Made by a program: the position numbers and the translations under genes
Source: UBA10349 sp003485905
GTDB lineage: Bacteria > Pseudomonadota > Gammaproteobacteria > Arenicellales > Arenicellaceae
Direction: 5' to 3'
Length of the DNA stretch: 64,000 nucleotides
NCBI GenBank assembly: GCA_943787185.1
Contig: CALSLL010000004.1
Location: 1-64,000, forward strand
Notes under the pieces: model-generated
What the model was told of the DNA's origin: nothing
Seen by the model: the letters and a program-made list of their open reading frames with translations, nothing else
Databases searched by the model: none
Shown: piece after piece, positions 46,455 through 53,423 of the stretch
How the letters are laid out: every line of letters begins with the position of its first letter
Numbering within the stretch: the first letter of the stretch is position 1

Positions 46455-46470
46455 ACTAAACCGGTATATT

Positions 46471-47049
46471 TTAGTTGGTATTAATCGGCCTAATTATTTG
46501 GATTGTGAGCGGATACCGAACGGCTTTACCCTGCCAGGTTCGATAGCCCGCATAAAGGGCATAAACAAAATGTAGTAAGAATAGTCCGCTCAACATCAAA
46601 AAGCCGATATACATGTAGAACATTAGCACTGAAAGTAAAATATAGAGCGTTAGGCTAAGTTGAAAATTAAGACATTCTAGCCCCTCTTTATTTAGCCGCG
46701 CTGACTCGCTACGGCCAAAAGCCCAGATTAAATAAGGGAATATTAGATTCCCAAGAGGCAAACCAGCCCACATGCTTAAAGCGGAAAGGTGGCAGCCAAT
46801 CAATTTGAATCTAGGATCTTTATTCTCGTTCTCAGCCGATTGAACGACTTGCTCGCGGTCCAGTCGAAGTAAGATAATCATGCCGCCGAGCGCAAGCATT
46901 AATCCAGCACAAATTAAGGTTATCGCGGTCAATGATGATGCTGGCTGGCTAAATAGGAAGAACCGGATAGTTTGAACCATCGCGATGCTGACAAGCACGA
47001 GACCAACACCTAAGCCACTAAAAGCCCAACTCTTCTTATTTAGATTCAA
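46471..47049 (-). CDS. DUF4870 family membrane protein
   Basis: 192 residues. Two N-terminal membrane segments precede a DUF4870 domain: HLSALSMWAGLPLGNLIFPY, LNFQLSLTLYILLSVLMFYM and VYALYAGYRTWQGKAVRYP. The function is unknown. It is convergent with hemL, and AACTAAA/TTTAGTT at the shared 3' ends could form a weak bidirectional stem. Confidence 0.75.
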   Translation of the reverse strand: MNLNKKSWAFSGLGVGLVLVSIAMVQTIRFFLFSQPASSLTAITLICAGLMLALGGMIILLRLDREQVVQSAENENKDPRFKLIGCHLSALSMWAGLPLGNLIFPYLIWAFGRSESARLNKEGLECLNFQLSLTLYILLSVLMFYMYIGFLMLSGLFLLHFVYALYAGYRTWQGKAVRYPLTIQIIRPINTN

Positions 47050-47221
47050 AAATACGTACCGATGTATCGCGTTTGCCGAGCACTAAATTGTGCAGTTGAT
47101 AGTGAGTTTTATTGTAAAAAACAAATGGTGTTAGGCGAAGGTTGTTAGTGAGTATGCCGAACTGCTTGGCAGAAAGATAATTTTCCTAATCGGGATCGGT
47201 GCACAGATTTATCACAAGGAC

Positions 47222-47250
47222 TGGCAAGGGTGCGTTTTGATCTATATAAT
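47222..47250 (+). promoter_or_regulatory. metK promoter
   Basis: TGGCAA (47222-47227) and a perfect TATAAT (47245-47250) are 17 bases apart. Transcription would start near 47257, just before the riboswitch. The ahcY promoter has the same form (CTGG-AA, 17-base spacer, TATAAT). The rest of the gap between the DUF4870 gene and this promoter holds nothing that I recognise. Confidence 0.65.
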
Positions 47251-47262
47251 CCGCGCACTTAT

Positions 47263-47331
47263 CCCGAGGGGCGTTGCGAAAGTCTCTTTTAGAACCTTCC
47301 AGGCTCGGGTATATAAATGCAACGGCGCTCA
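47263..47331 (+). ncRNA. SAH riboswitch upstream of metK
   Basis: This has the pseudoknot of the S-adenosylhomocysteine riboswitch. P1 pairs CCCGAG (47263-47268) with CTCGGG (47304-47309). P2 pairs GGGCGT (47269-47274) with GCGCTC (47325-47330), with two G-U pairs, crossing P1. The conserved joining elements CCAGGCTCGG and AACGGCGCTC are present. The known class mostly serves ahcY, metH and metF and turns genes on with SAH. A run of six T begins one base after P2. Confidence 0.88.
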
Positions 47332-47363
47332 TTTTTTAACATTAGCTTATGTTGGGAAATGAG
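47328..47363 (+). promoter_or_regulatory. 15-bp hairpin competing with riboswitch helix P2 (metK leader)
   Basis: CTCATTTTTTAACAT (47328-47342) pairs with ATGTTGGGAAATGAG (47349-47363) in 15 unbroken pairs, three of them G-U, with loop TAGCTT. It takes the last three bases of the P2 strand and buries the ATG of a leader ORF at 47359. The ahcY leader has an equivalent stem in the same place, so this is probably the expression platform. There is no T-run after it, so it is not a terminator. Confidence 0.7.
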
Positions 47364-47448
47364 TCTGCGCGATCTCCGGTTCCAGCAAATTATACGCCAG
47401 CACTGGCTTGAGGAATTCCATGAGCAGAAGTTACCTTTTTACCTCTGA
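47359..47448 (+). CDS. Candidate 29-codon leader ORF overlapping the metK start
   Basis: An ATG at 47359 opens 29 codons ending at TGA 47446-47448, in the +1 frame relative to metK and running 29 bases past the metK ATG. Its AAATGAG start context matches the ahcY start (AAATGAG) and lies at the same place relative to the riboswitch. A GGG is only 2 bases upstream, too close for a normal Shine-Dalgarno, so translation is uncertain. If translated, its stop would permit reinitiation at metK. It could be a relic of a duplicated ahcY leader. Confidence 0.3.
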   Translation: MSLRDLRFQQIIRQHWLEEFHEQKLPFYL

Positions 47449-48583
47449 ATCCGTTTCAGAAGGTCACCCCGATAAAGTTGCCGATCAAATTTCCGATACC
47501 GTTCTTGATTTATTATTAGAGCAGGATCCAAGCTCGCGAGTGGCCTGCGAAACAATGGTTAATACCGGTATGGTAGTGCTTTCAGGTGAGATTACTACCA
47601 AGGGCCGCTTGGACGGGGTAACCGAGGCTGTTCGTGAAACGGTTAAAGAGATTGGTTATGACTCTTCCGATATGGGGTTTGACTATGCTAGTTGCGCGGT
47701 CATGGTTGCGCTTGACAAGCAATCGGTTGATATTGCTCAAGGTGTAAATGAAGGTGAGGGATTAGATCTGGAACAAGGCGCTGGGGACCAGGGTTTAATG
47801 TTTGGATATGCCTGTTCTGAAACGGATGTGCTAATGCCTGCTCCAATTACTTATTCACATCGCCTGGTAAAACAGCAGGCAGATGTTCGAAAATCGGGCT
47901 CATTAACTTGGTTGCGTCCCGACGCTAAGTCACAGGTAACGATGCGTTACTTGGATGGGAAGCCGGTATCAGTTGATACTGTTGTTCTCTCAACTCAACA
48001 CGATGACGATATTTCTCATAAGGATTTGGAAGAAGCTATTATCGAAGAGGTTATTAAGCCAATTATACCAAATGACCTAGTTACTAAAGATACACGCTAT
48101 TTGGTGAACCCTACCGGGCGTTTTGTGATTGGTGGGCCAGTTGGGGATTGTGGATTAACCGGAAGAAAAATTATTGTCGATACATACGGTGGTGCAGCCC
48201 ATCATGGTGGTGGGGCATTTTCCGGCAAAGATCCGTCAAAAGTGGATCGATCAGCAGCTTATGCTAGTCGTTATGTTGCTAAGAATATTGTTGCTGCTGG
48301 TTTGGCAGAGCGCTGCGAAGTTCAAGTGGCTTATGCAATTGGAGTGGCCGACCCGGTGAGCTTAATGGTTAACACATTTGGAACAGGGACTATTGCCGAA
48401 GAAAAAATTGAAGAATTGGTTGACGCTCACTTTGATTTGCGCCCGAAAGCAATTATTCAGACGCTAGATTTATTGCGACCAATTTATCGCAAGAGTGCAG
48501 CTTATGGGCATTTTGGTCGTACCGAATCGGAGTTTACTTGGGAACGAACGGATAAGGCTGAGGTGCTGCGCGAGGCCAGTTAG
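47420..48583 (+). CDS. metK: S-adenosylmethionine synthase
   Basis: 387 residues. LFTSESVSEGHPDKVADQIS opens the enzyme, GAGDQGLMFGYA is the second motif, and GGGAFSGKDPSKVDRSAAY is the P-loop-like signature. It makes SAM from methionine and ATP. The ATG at 47420 has AGGAA 5 bases upstream; the frame is open back to 47408. GCCAG/CTGGC (47396-47407) forms a tight stem just before the Shine-Dalgarno. The SAH riboswitch upstream is the notable feature. Confidence 0.97.
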   Translation: MSRSYLFTSESVSEGHPDKVADQISDTVLDLLLEQDPSSRVACETMVNTGMVVLSGEITTKGRLDGVTEAVRETVKEIGYDSSDMGFDYASCAVMVALDKQSVDIAQGVNEGEGLDLEQGAGDQGLMFGYACSETDVLMPAPITYSHRLVKQQADVRKSGSLTWLRPDAKSQVTMRYLDGKPVSVDTVVLSTQHDDDISHKDLEEAIIEEVIKPIIPNDLVTKDTRYLVNPTGRFVIGGPVGDCGLTGRKIIVDTYGGAAHHGGGAFSGKDPSKVDRSAAYASRYVAKNIVAAGLAERCEVQVAYAIGVADPVSLMVNTFGTGTIAEEKIEELVDAHFDLRPKAIIQTLDLLRPIYRKSAAYGHFGRTESEFTWERTDKAEVLREAS

Positions 48584-48672
48584 GTAAATTAAAGTATAAA
48601 AAATTGTTGTAGATGCCGGAAGAGGTCGCTCTAGGTTCCTACATCAATTAAACTGAGTGCTTGCTTTGCTAT

Positions 48673-49158
48673 ATGGATACCCCAATGAGCGATGACCTAG
48701 CGATACTAGCTGACGACGCCACGATACAAGATTTTCTGACCTATAAGATTCGGGTTCTTTATCTGCTGTCGGGCCGTAAGACTACACGTTATTTGGCTGG
48801 ACGTTATGACCTAACCCTTATCGAGTGGTGGTTATTGGGTCAATTAGCGCTTCATAGTCCTGCAACGGTAACGGATATGGTGGAATTGACTAAGCATGAT
48901 AAAGCGCAAGTTAGCCGGGGTTTGCGTCAATTGCATAATAGAGGGTATTCAGATCGACAGGAACATCCGGACGACGCGCGCAGTGTTTTTTATAAAATTA
49001 CTCGCCTTGGTATGGATGTCTACGAAGAAATTCTACCCAATCGAGTAGCTTCTCAGCGGGATATACTGAAGGTGTTGGATAGTAATGAGCGACAGGTTGT
49101 CGAGGGAGCACTGGATAAACTCATCAAACATTTTGTCGACGAATCACAAGCTAATTAA
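48673..49158 (+). CDS. MarR-family transcriptional regulator
   Basis: 161 residues. A winged helix-turn-helix (TLIEWWLLGQLALHSPATVT, TDMVELTKHDKAQVSRGLRQ, then LHNRGYSDRQEHPDDARSV as the wing) is flanked by helices for dimerisation, as in MarR proteins. It lies between metK and a lipoprotein gene in the SAM-cycle region. Its ligand and targets are unknown. Two ATGs (48673, 48685) are possible; I chose the first. No Shine-Dalgarno is obvious. Confidence 0.85.
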   Translation: MDTPMSDDLAILADDATIQDFLTYKIRVLYLLSGRKTTRYLAGRYDLTLIEWWLLGQLALHSPATVTDMVELTKHDKAQVSRGLRQLHNRGYSDRQEHPDDARSVFYKITRLGMDVYEEILPNRVASQRDILKVLDSNERQVVEGALDKLIKHFVDESQAN

Positions 49159-49192
49159 GTAATCAGTGGAATTGAATTTTCAGGCACCAATA

Positions 49193-49741
49193 ATGCAAAG
49201 AACTTTAATAGGAATTTTGAGCTTAGTGTTTATTTTGCTTACGGCTTGCGGTAGTGACGGAGATAGTTCTTCCGGCGGGGGCGCCGCACAACCAGAGACT
49301 AATCCTATATCGGGAACATTTACCGGCACTCAAACGGTTACGGTGACAGTTACCGGCTCCGGGATAACCGTGACCGAAACTGAAACAGTAGCATTTAGAA
49401 TGGATGTGAACTCAGCGGGTAATACGGCGACGGTGGTTGATGCTGACTTTCAGGCGGCAGGGCCAATAGTCAATGGCCAGTTTGCTATCTCTGCCGACTC
49501 CCCGTTTACCGAAGGGACGCTTACTTGTACTGGCGTAACATCGTATACAGGTAGCGTGGCACCAACTGACACAAATGGTGATGTTAGCGCTGTGTATACT
49601 TGCAGCGACACTACACTACCGGGTGTGGGCCTTTCAGCAAGCTTGGCTGGAACATTTACTGGTAGCAAGCAAAACGCCAAGCAGGCGATTGACAATAGAG
49701 GTATACACGACGCGATTAGCAACGCGGTTTTTAGCATGTAA
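49193..49741 (+). CDS. Small lipoprotein of unknown function
   Basis: 182 residues with a lipoprotein signal ending in the lipobox LLTAC (Cys19 region), followed by a Ser/Gly linker and a Thr/Val-rich beta segment (GTQTVTVTVTGSGITVTETE). Two later cysteines (LTCTG, YTCSD) could form a disulfide. No family is recognised. It follows the MarR gene by 34 bases and precedes the ahcY leader. Confidence 0.6.
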   Translation: MQRTLIGILSLVFILLTACGSDGDSSSGGGAAQPETNPISGTFTGTQTVTVTVTGSGITVTETETVAFRMDVNSAGNTATVVDADFQAAGPIVNGQFAISADSPFTEGTLTCTGVTSYTGSVAPTDTNGDVSAVYTCSDTTLPGVGLSASLAGTFTGSKQNAKQAIDNRGIHDAISNAVFSM

Positions 49742-49832
49742 GTTAAATTGTCGTTAGTTTGATGAGCATATACCGTATGTGTGGCCTATTTAGCTGCTTA
49801 TTTATCGCTTTAAAATAGCGGTGCTTACGCAC

Positions 49833-49861
49833 TGGTAATGCGATTCATCAATCCGTATAAT
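49833..49861 (+). promoter_or_regulatory. ahcY operon promoter
   Basis: TGGTAA (49833-49838) and TATAAT (49856-49861) are 17 bases apart, giving a start near 49868, ten bases before riboswitch P1. The match to the metK promoter is close. The gap from 49742 to here holds nothing else that I recognise. Confidence 0.65.
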
Positions 49862-49877
49862 CGCGCCCGACAACGTG

Positions 49878-50003
49878 CTTGAGGAGCGCTGCAAGATTCA
49901 CGCTATTATCTGATTACGTATAAAGTAATTTCGATATTAGAGGGTCTCAGGCTCAAGTAACGAATTTTCGCCCGCATAATATTGCGGATTCGAACGGCGC
50001 TCG
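49878..50003 (+). ncRNA. SAH riboswitch upstream of ahcY
   Basis: P1 pairs CTTGAG (49878-49883) with CTCAAG (49952-49957). P2 pairs GAGCGC (49884-49889) with GCGCTC (49997-50002), crossing P1 in the class-typical pseudoknot. TCAGGCTCAAG and AACGGCGCTC are the conserved joining elements. Between the P1 strands an extra hairpin (ATTAC/GTAAT) extends the aptamer, and CCGCA/TGCGG forms another hairpin between P1 and P2. Compared with the metK copy, P1 and P2 bases differ but pairing is kept. Confidence 0.95.
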
Positions 50004-50035
50004 TTTTTCATCGACTGGAGCTGAAAAATGAGCGT
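49997..50035 (+). promoter_or_regulatory. 14-bp ahcY start-codon sequestering hairpin (riboswitch expression platform)
   Basis: GCGCTCGTTTTTCA (49997-50010) pairs with TGAAAAATGAGCGT (50022-50035) in 14 unbroken pairs, two of them G-U. The ahcY ATG (50028-50030) lies inside the stem and the GGAG (50017-50020) in the 11-base loop. The first six bases are the 3' strand of riboswitch helix P2, so the two folds exclude each other. SAH binding would form P2, open this stem and let translation start. Confidence 0.8.
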
Positions 50036-51449
50036 AAATATAGCGCCTTCTTCTGATTTTACTGATTATCACGTAGCGGATATTGGACTTGCCGAATTTG
50101 GCCGCAAGGAAATTGCTATCGCCGAAACTGAAATGCCTGGCTTGGTATTTACACGTGAAGAGTACCGTAGCAAACAACCTTTAAAGGGAGCAAAGATTAC
50201 CGGCTCTTTGCATATGACGATTCAAACCGCCGTATTGATTGAAACCTTGGCGGCTTTAGGTGCAGAAATCCGTTGGGCATCGTGTAATATATTTTCTACG
50301 CAAGACCATGCTGCGGCAGCTATTGCTGCGCAGGACATTCCCGTATTTGCCTATAAGGGTGAATCACTGGAGGAATACTGGGACTATTCACACCGGATTT
50401 TTGATTGGCCCGGTGATACCGGTCCAAACATGATACTTGATGATGGTGGAGACGCTACCTTGTTACTTATTCTTGGTAGTAAGGCAGAAAAAGACCTCAG
50501 CGTGCTTGATAATCCTGAAAGTGAAGAAGAAACATTTCTTTACGCGGCGATTAAGGCTCAGCTTGAGAAAGATGGTAGCTGGTACTCAAAACGCTTGGCT
50601 GGAATTAAGGGGGTTACCGAAGAAACTACAACTGGTGTGGCTCGCTTATATCAAATGCGCGATCGTGGAGAATTGCCTTTTCCTGCAATCAATGTGAATG
50701 ATTCAGTGACTAAGTCCAAGTTTGACAATTTGTACGGTTGCCGAGAGTCGCTAGTCGATGGAATTAAACGTGCTACCGACGTGATGATCGCTGGTAAAGT
50801 TGCTGTTGTGGCCGGTTATGGTGACGTAGGCAAGGGCTCTGCGCAGTCACTGGCAGCCTTGGGCGCAATTGTTAAGATTACGGAGATCGACCCTATATGC
50901 GCACTTCAAGCCGCGATGGAAGGCTTTCAAGTGGTAACAATGGATGACGTAGTTGGCGAAGCAGACATATTCGTTACCACCACGGGTAATTTCAACATCA
51001 TTACTCATGATCATATGGCAAAAATGAAGGATCAGGCTATTGTTTGTAATATTGGCCATTTTGACAACGAAATTGACGTAGCTGGTTTGGAGAAATGCGA
51101 ATGGGAGAATATCAAAGACCAAGTTGATCATGTGATATTCCCCGACGGGAAGCGCATCATTTTACTTGCGCAAGGCCGTCTGGTTAACCTTGGTTGTGGT
51201 ACTGGTCACCCGAGCTTCGTAATGTCGAATTCGTTTACAAATCAAACATTGGCTCAAATGGAGATTTTCAATAATCCAGGCAAATATGAGAATGACGTCT
51301 ATGTGCTTCCAAAGCATCTTGATGAGAAAGTTGCGAGACTGCATTTGGAAAAAATTGGTGCAAAGTTGACGGTTCTTACGCAGGAGCAGGCGGACTACAT
51401 TAACGTTAAAGTTGAGGGCCCATATAAACCTGAGCATTATCGATACTAA
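50028..51449 (+). CDS. ahcY: S-adenosylhomocysteine hydrolase
   Basis: 473 residues. GSLHMTIQTAVLIETLAALG and WASCNIFSTQDHAAAAIA hold the substrate site, and GYGDVGKGSAQSLAALGA is the NAD-binding loop; the end KPEHYRY is the family C-terminus with the conserved Lys-Tyr. It splits SAH to adenosine and homocysteine, removing the inhibitor left by SAM-dependent methylations. GGAG precedes the ATG. It heads ahcY-metF-metH under an SAH riboswitch. Confidence 0.97.
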   Translation: MSVNIAPSSDFTDYHVADIGLAEFGRKEIAIAETEMPGLVFTREEYRSKQPLKGAKITGSLHMTIQTAVLIETLAALGAEIRWASCNIFSTQDHAAAAIAAQDIPVFAYKGESLEEYWDYSHRIFDWPGDTGPNMILDDGGDATLLLILGSKAEKDLSVLDNPESEEETFLYAAIKAQLEKDGSWYSKRLAGIKGVTEETTTGVARLYQMRDRGELPFPAINVNDSVTKSKFDNLYGCRESLVDGIKRATDVMIAGKVAVVAGYGDVGKGSAQSLAALGAIVKITEIDPICALQAAMEGFQVVTMDDVVGEADIFVTTTGNFNIITHDHMAKMKDQAIVCNIGHFDNEIDVAGLEKCEWENIKDQVDHVIFPDGKRIILLAQGRLVNLGCGTGHPSFVMSNSFTNQTLAQMEIFNNPGKYENDVYVLPKHLDEKVARLHLEKIGAKLTVLTQEQADYINVKVEGPYKPEHYRY

Positions 51450-51528
51450 ATGAATGTGGGATGTAGCGGGTCGATAGAGGCCCGCTGCTGCCAATTTTTC
51501 CTTAGCGTTTTTGCACATAGTTCTCGAG

Positions 51529-52365
51529 ATGACAAATAAACCCGAAATAAGCTTAGAGTTTTTCCCGCCTAAAACCGAGCAGGGCGTTGCAAACTTAAAC
51601 GACGCTCGAAGCGAATTAGACGCCTTGGCACCGTCCTTTTATTCTGTAACTTTCGGTGCCGGTGGTAGTACACGTGAAGGCACATATGATGCGGTGAAAA
51701 GTATTATCGATGCCGGTGGGGATGCGGCGCCACACATATCCTGCATAGGCGCTTCAAAAAAAAGTATTCGTGAGCTGCTTGAAGGGTACAGCGCTATTGG
51801 GGTAAAACGATTAGTAGCCCTACGCGGTGATCGCCCATCGGGAATGGTGGAATTAGGTGATTTTGCGTATGCAAATGAGTTAGTTGAGTTCATCCGTGCT
51901 GAGATGGGAGATAGATTTTTAATCGAGGTTGCGGCTTACCCCGAATATCATCCAGAGTCATCGGATCCCGCCACAGATCTTGCTAATTTCAAGCGCAAAG
52001 TTGACGCTGGTGCGCATTCAGCGATTACACAGTATTTTTTCAATGCCGATGCTTACTTTGCGCTGGTTGATAGCGCGATGCTAGCGAATATCGAAGTACC
52101 AATTGTGCCCGGGATTATGCCCATCACAAACTTTGTTCAACTTGCTCGTTTTTCGGATATGTGCGGTGCTGAAATCCCGCGCTGGCTGCGAAGTCGCCTT
52201 GAGCAATATCAGCATGATGCTGATTCCCTGCAAGATTTTGGCGCTGAAGTGATTACGACTTTGTGTGATTGTTTGCTGGAAGGTGGGGCGCCAGGTATTC
52301 ACTTTTACACGCTGAATAAAGCAAGCCCTACGATTGAAATTTGTAAGCGCCTCGAGCTTATTTAG
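51529..52365 (+). CDS. metF: 5,10-methylenetetrahydrofolate reductase
   Basis: 278 residues, a TIM barrel binding FAD. ISLEFFPPKTEQG opens it with the catalytic Glu, FYSVTFGAGGST and RLVALRGDRP follow, and GIHFYTLNKASPT ends it. It makes 5-methyl-THF for methionine synthase. The ATG at 51529 is the family start (open to 51511). It is 79 bases after ahcY on the same strand, within the riboswitch-controlled unit. Confidence 0.94.
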   Translation: MTNKPEISLEFFPPKTEQGVANLNDARSELDALAPSFYSVTFGAGGSTREGTYDAVKSIIDAGGDAAPHISCIGASKKSIRELLEGYSAIGVKRLVALRGDRPSGMVELGDFAYANELVEFIRAEMGDRFLIEVAAYPEYHPESSDPATDLANFKRKVDAGAHSAITQYFFNADAYFALVDSAMLANIEVPIVPGIMPITNFVQLARFSDMCGAEIPRWLRSRLEQYQHDADSLQDFGAEVITTLCDCLLEGGAPGIHFYTLNKASPTIEICKRLELI

Positions 52366-52409
52366 ATGTTCTTTATTTGTTTTCTTAAGGGTAAGGCGAA
52401 GGCTGTAAA

Positions 52410-53423
52410 GTGAGTCGTACTGAGCGATTAAGGGCTGCGTTAGCCGATAATATACTGGTTCTTGATGGCGCCATGGGCACCATGATTCAAGAAGCAAAAC
52501 TCGAGGAAGAAGAGTATCGAGGCGACCGCTTTAAAGATTGGCATATATTGTTGCGGGGTATGAATGATTTGTTGGTGCTCACTCAACCAAAGATAATTTT
52601 AGGCATACATCTGGCTTATCTAGAAGCTGGCGCGGATATATTAGAGACCAACAGTTTTAATGCTACGCCTAGCGATTTAGATCGTTATGAACTATCCGAC
52701 TTCGCTTATGAGATAAATTATGAAGCCGCCAAGATCGCGAGAGCCGCAGCTGATGAATTTACTACCGATAAGAAGCCCCGATTCGTTGCCGGTGTGTTGG
52801 GGCCAAATCAGAAAACAGCATCGATATCCGTCGATGTGAATGATCCCGGTGCAAGGGCCATTACTTTTGATCAATTGGTCGAAGATTATGGGGTTGCACT
52901 CACGGGCTTGATCGATGGTGGCGCAGATATCATTTTATTGGAAACGGTTTTCGACACACTGAATGCAAAAGCCGCAATATTCGCCACTAAGCGACATTTT
53001 GACGAGCACAGTATGGAATTGCCGATAATGATTTCAGGCACCATCACCGATCAGAGTGGTAGAACGTTAAGCGGGCAAGTGACAGAGGCCTTTTACAATA
53101 GTTTAAGGCACGCGAACCCATTAAGTATCGGTCTAAACTGTGCTCTTGGACCTGATGATTTGCGCCAATACGTTCAAGAGCTGTCACGGGTATCTGAAAC
53201 ACCTGTTTCCGCGCATCCAAATGCAGGGCTGCCAAATGAAATTGGTGAGTACGGCATGACTCCCGATGAAATGGCTGAACATATCGAAGAGTGGGCAAGT
53301 AGCGGATTTTTGAATATTGTAGGTGGCTGTTGTGGTTCTACACCCAAGCATATTGAAGCAATCGCAAACTCCGTCGCAGATATTGCGCCACGAGAGATAC
53401 CGTCGGTCGAGAGAACTAAATGA
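52410..53423 (+). CDS. metH: Methionine synthase, homocysteine-binding subunit (split MetH, N-terminal part)
   Basis: 337 residues, equal to the first module of E. coli MetH. ILVLDGAMGTMIQEAKLEEE opens it, GADILETNSFNATP follows, and the zinc ligands appear as GLNCALG (Cys) and GGCCGSTPKHIEAI (Cys-Cys). It binds and activates homocysteine. It ends in an ATGA overlap with the next gene, which encodes the remaining MetH modules. No frame repair is needed to explain the split. Confidence 0.92.
   Translation: MSRTERLRAALADNILVLDGAMGTMIQEAKLEEEEYRGDRFKDWHILLRGMNDLLVLTQPKIILGIHLAYLEAGADILETNSFNATPSDLDRYELSDFAYEINYEAAKIARAAADEFTTDKKPRFVAGVLGPNQKTASISVDVNDPGARAITFDQLVEDYGVALTGLIDGGADIILLETVFDTLNAKAAIFATKRHFDEHSMELPIMISGTITDQSGRTLSGQVTEAFYNSLRHANPLSIGLNCALGPDDLRQYVQELSRVSETPVSAHPNAGLPNEIGEYGMTPDEMAEHIEEWASSGFLNIVGGCCGSTPKHIEAIANSVADIAPREIPSVERTK

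Noticed and set aside
47325..47337. Riboswitch P2 plus T6 as a classical terminator in the metK leader
   Set aside because: P2 is part of a pseudoknot with distant strands, not a simple hairpin, and the same T-run in the ahcY leader is explained by the start-codon stem.
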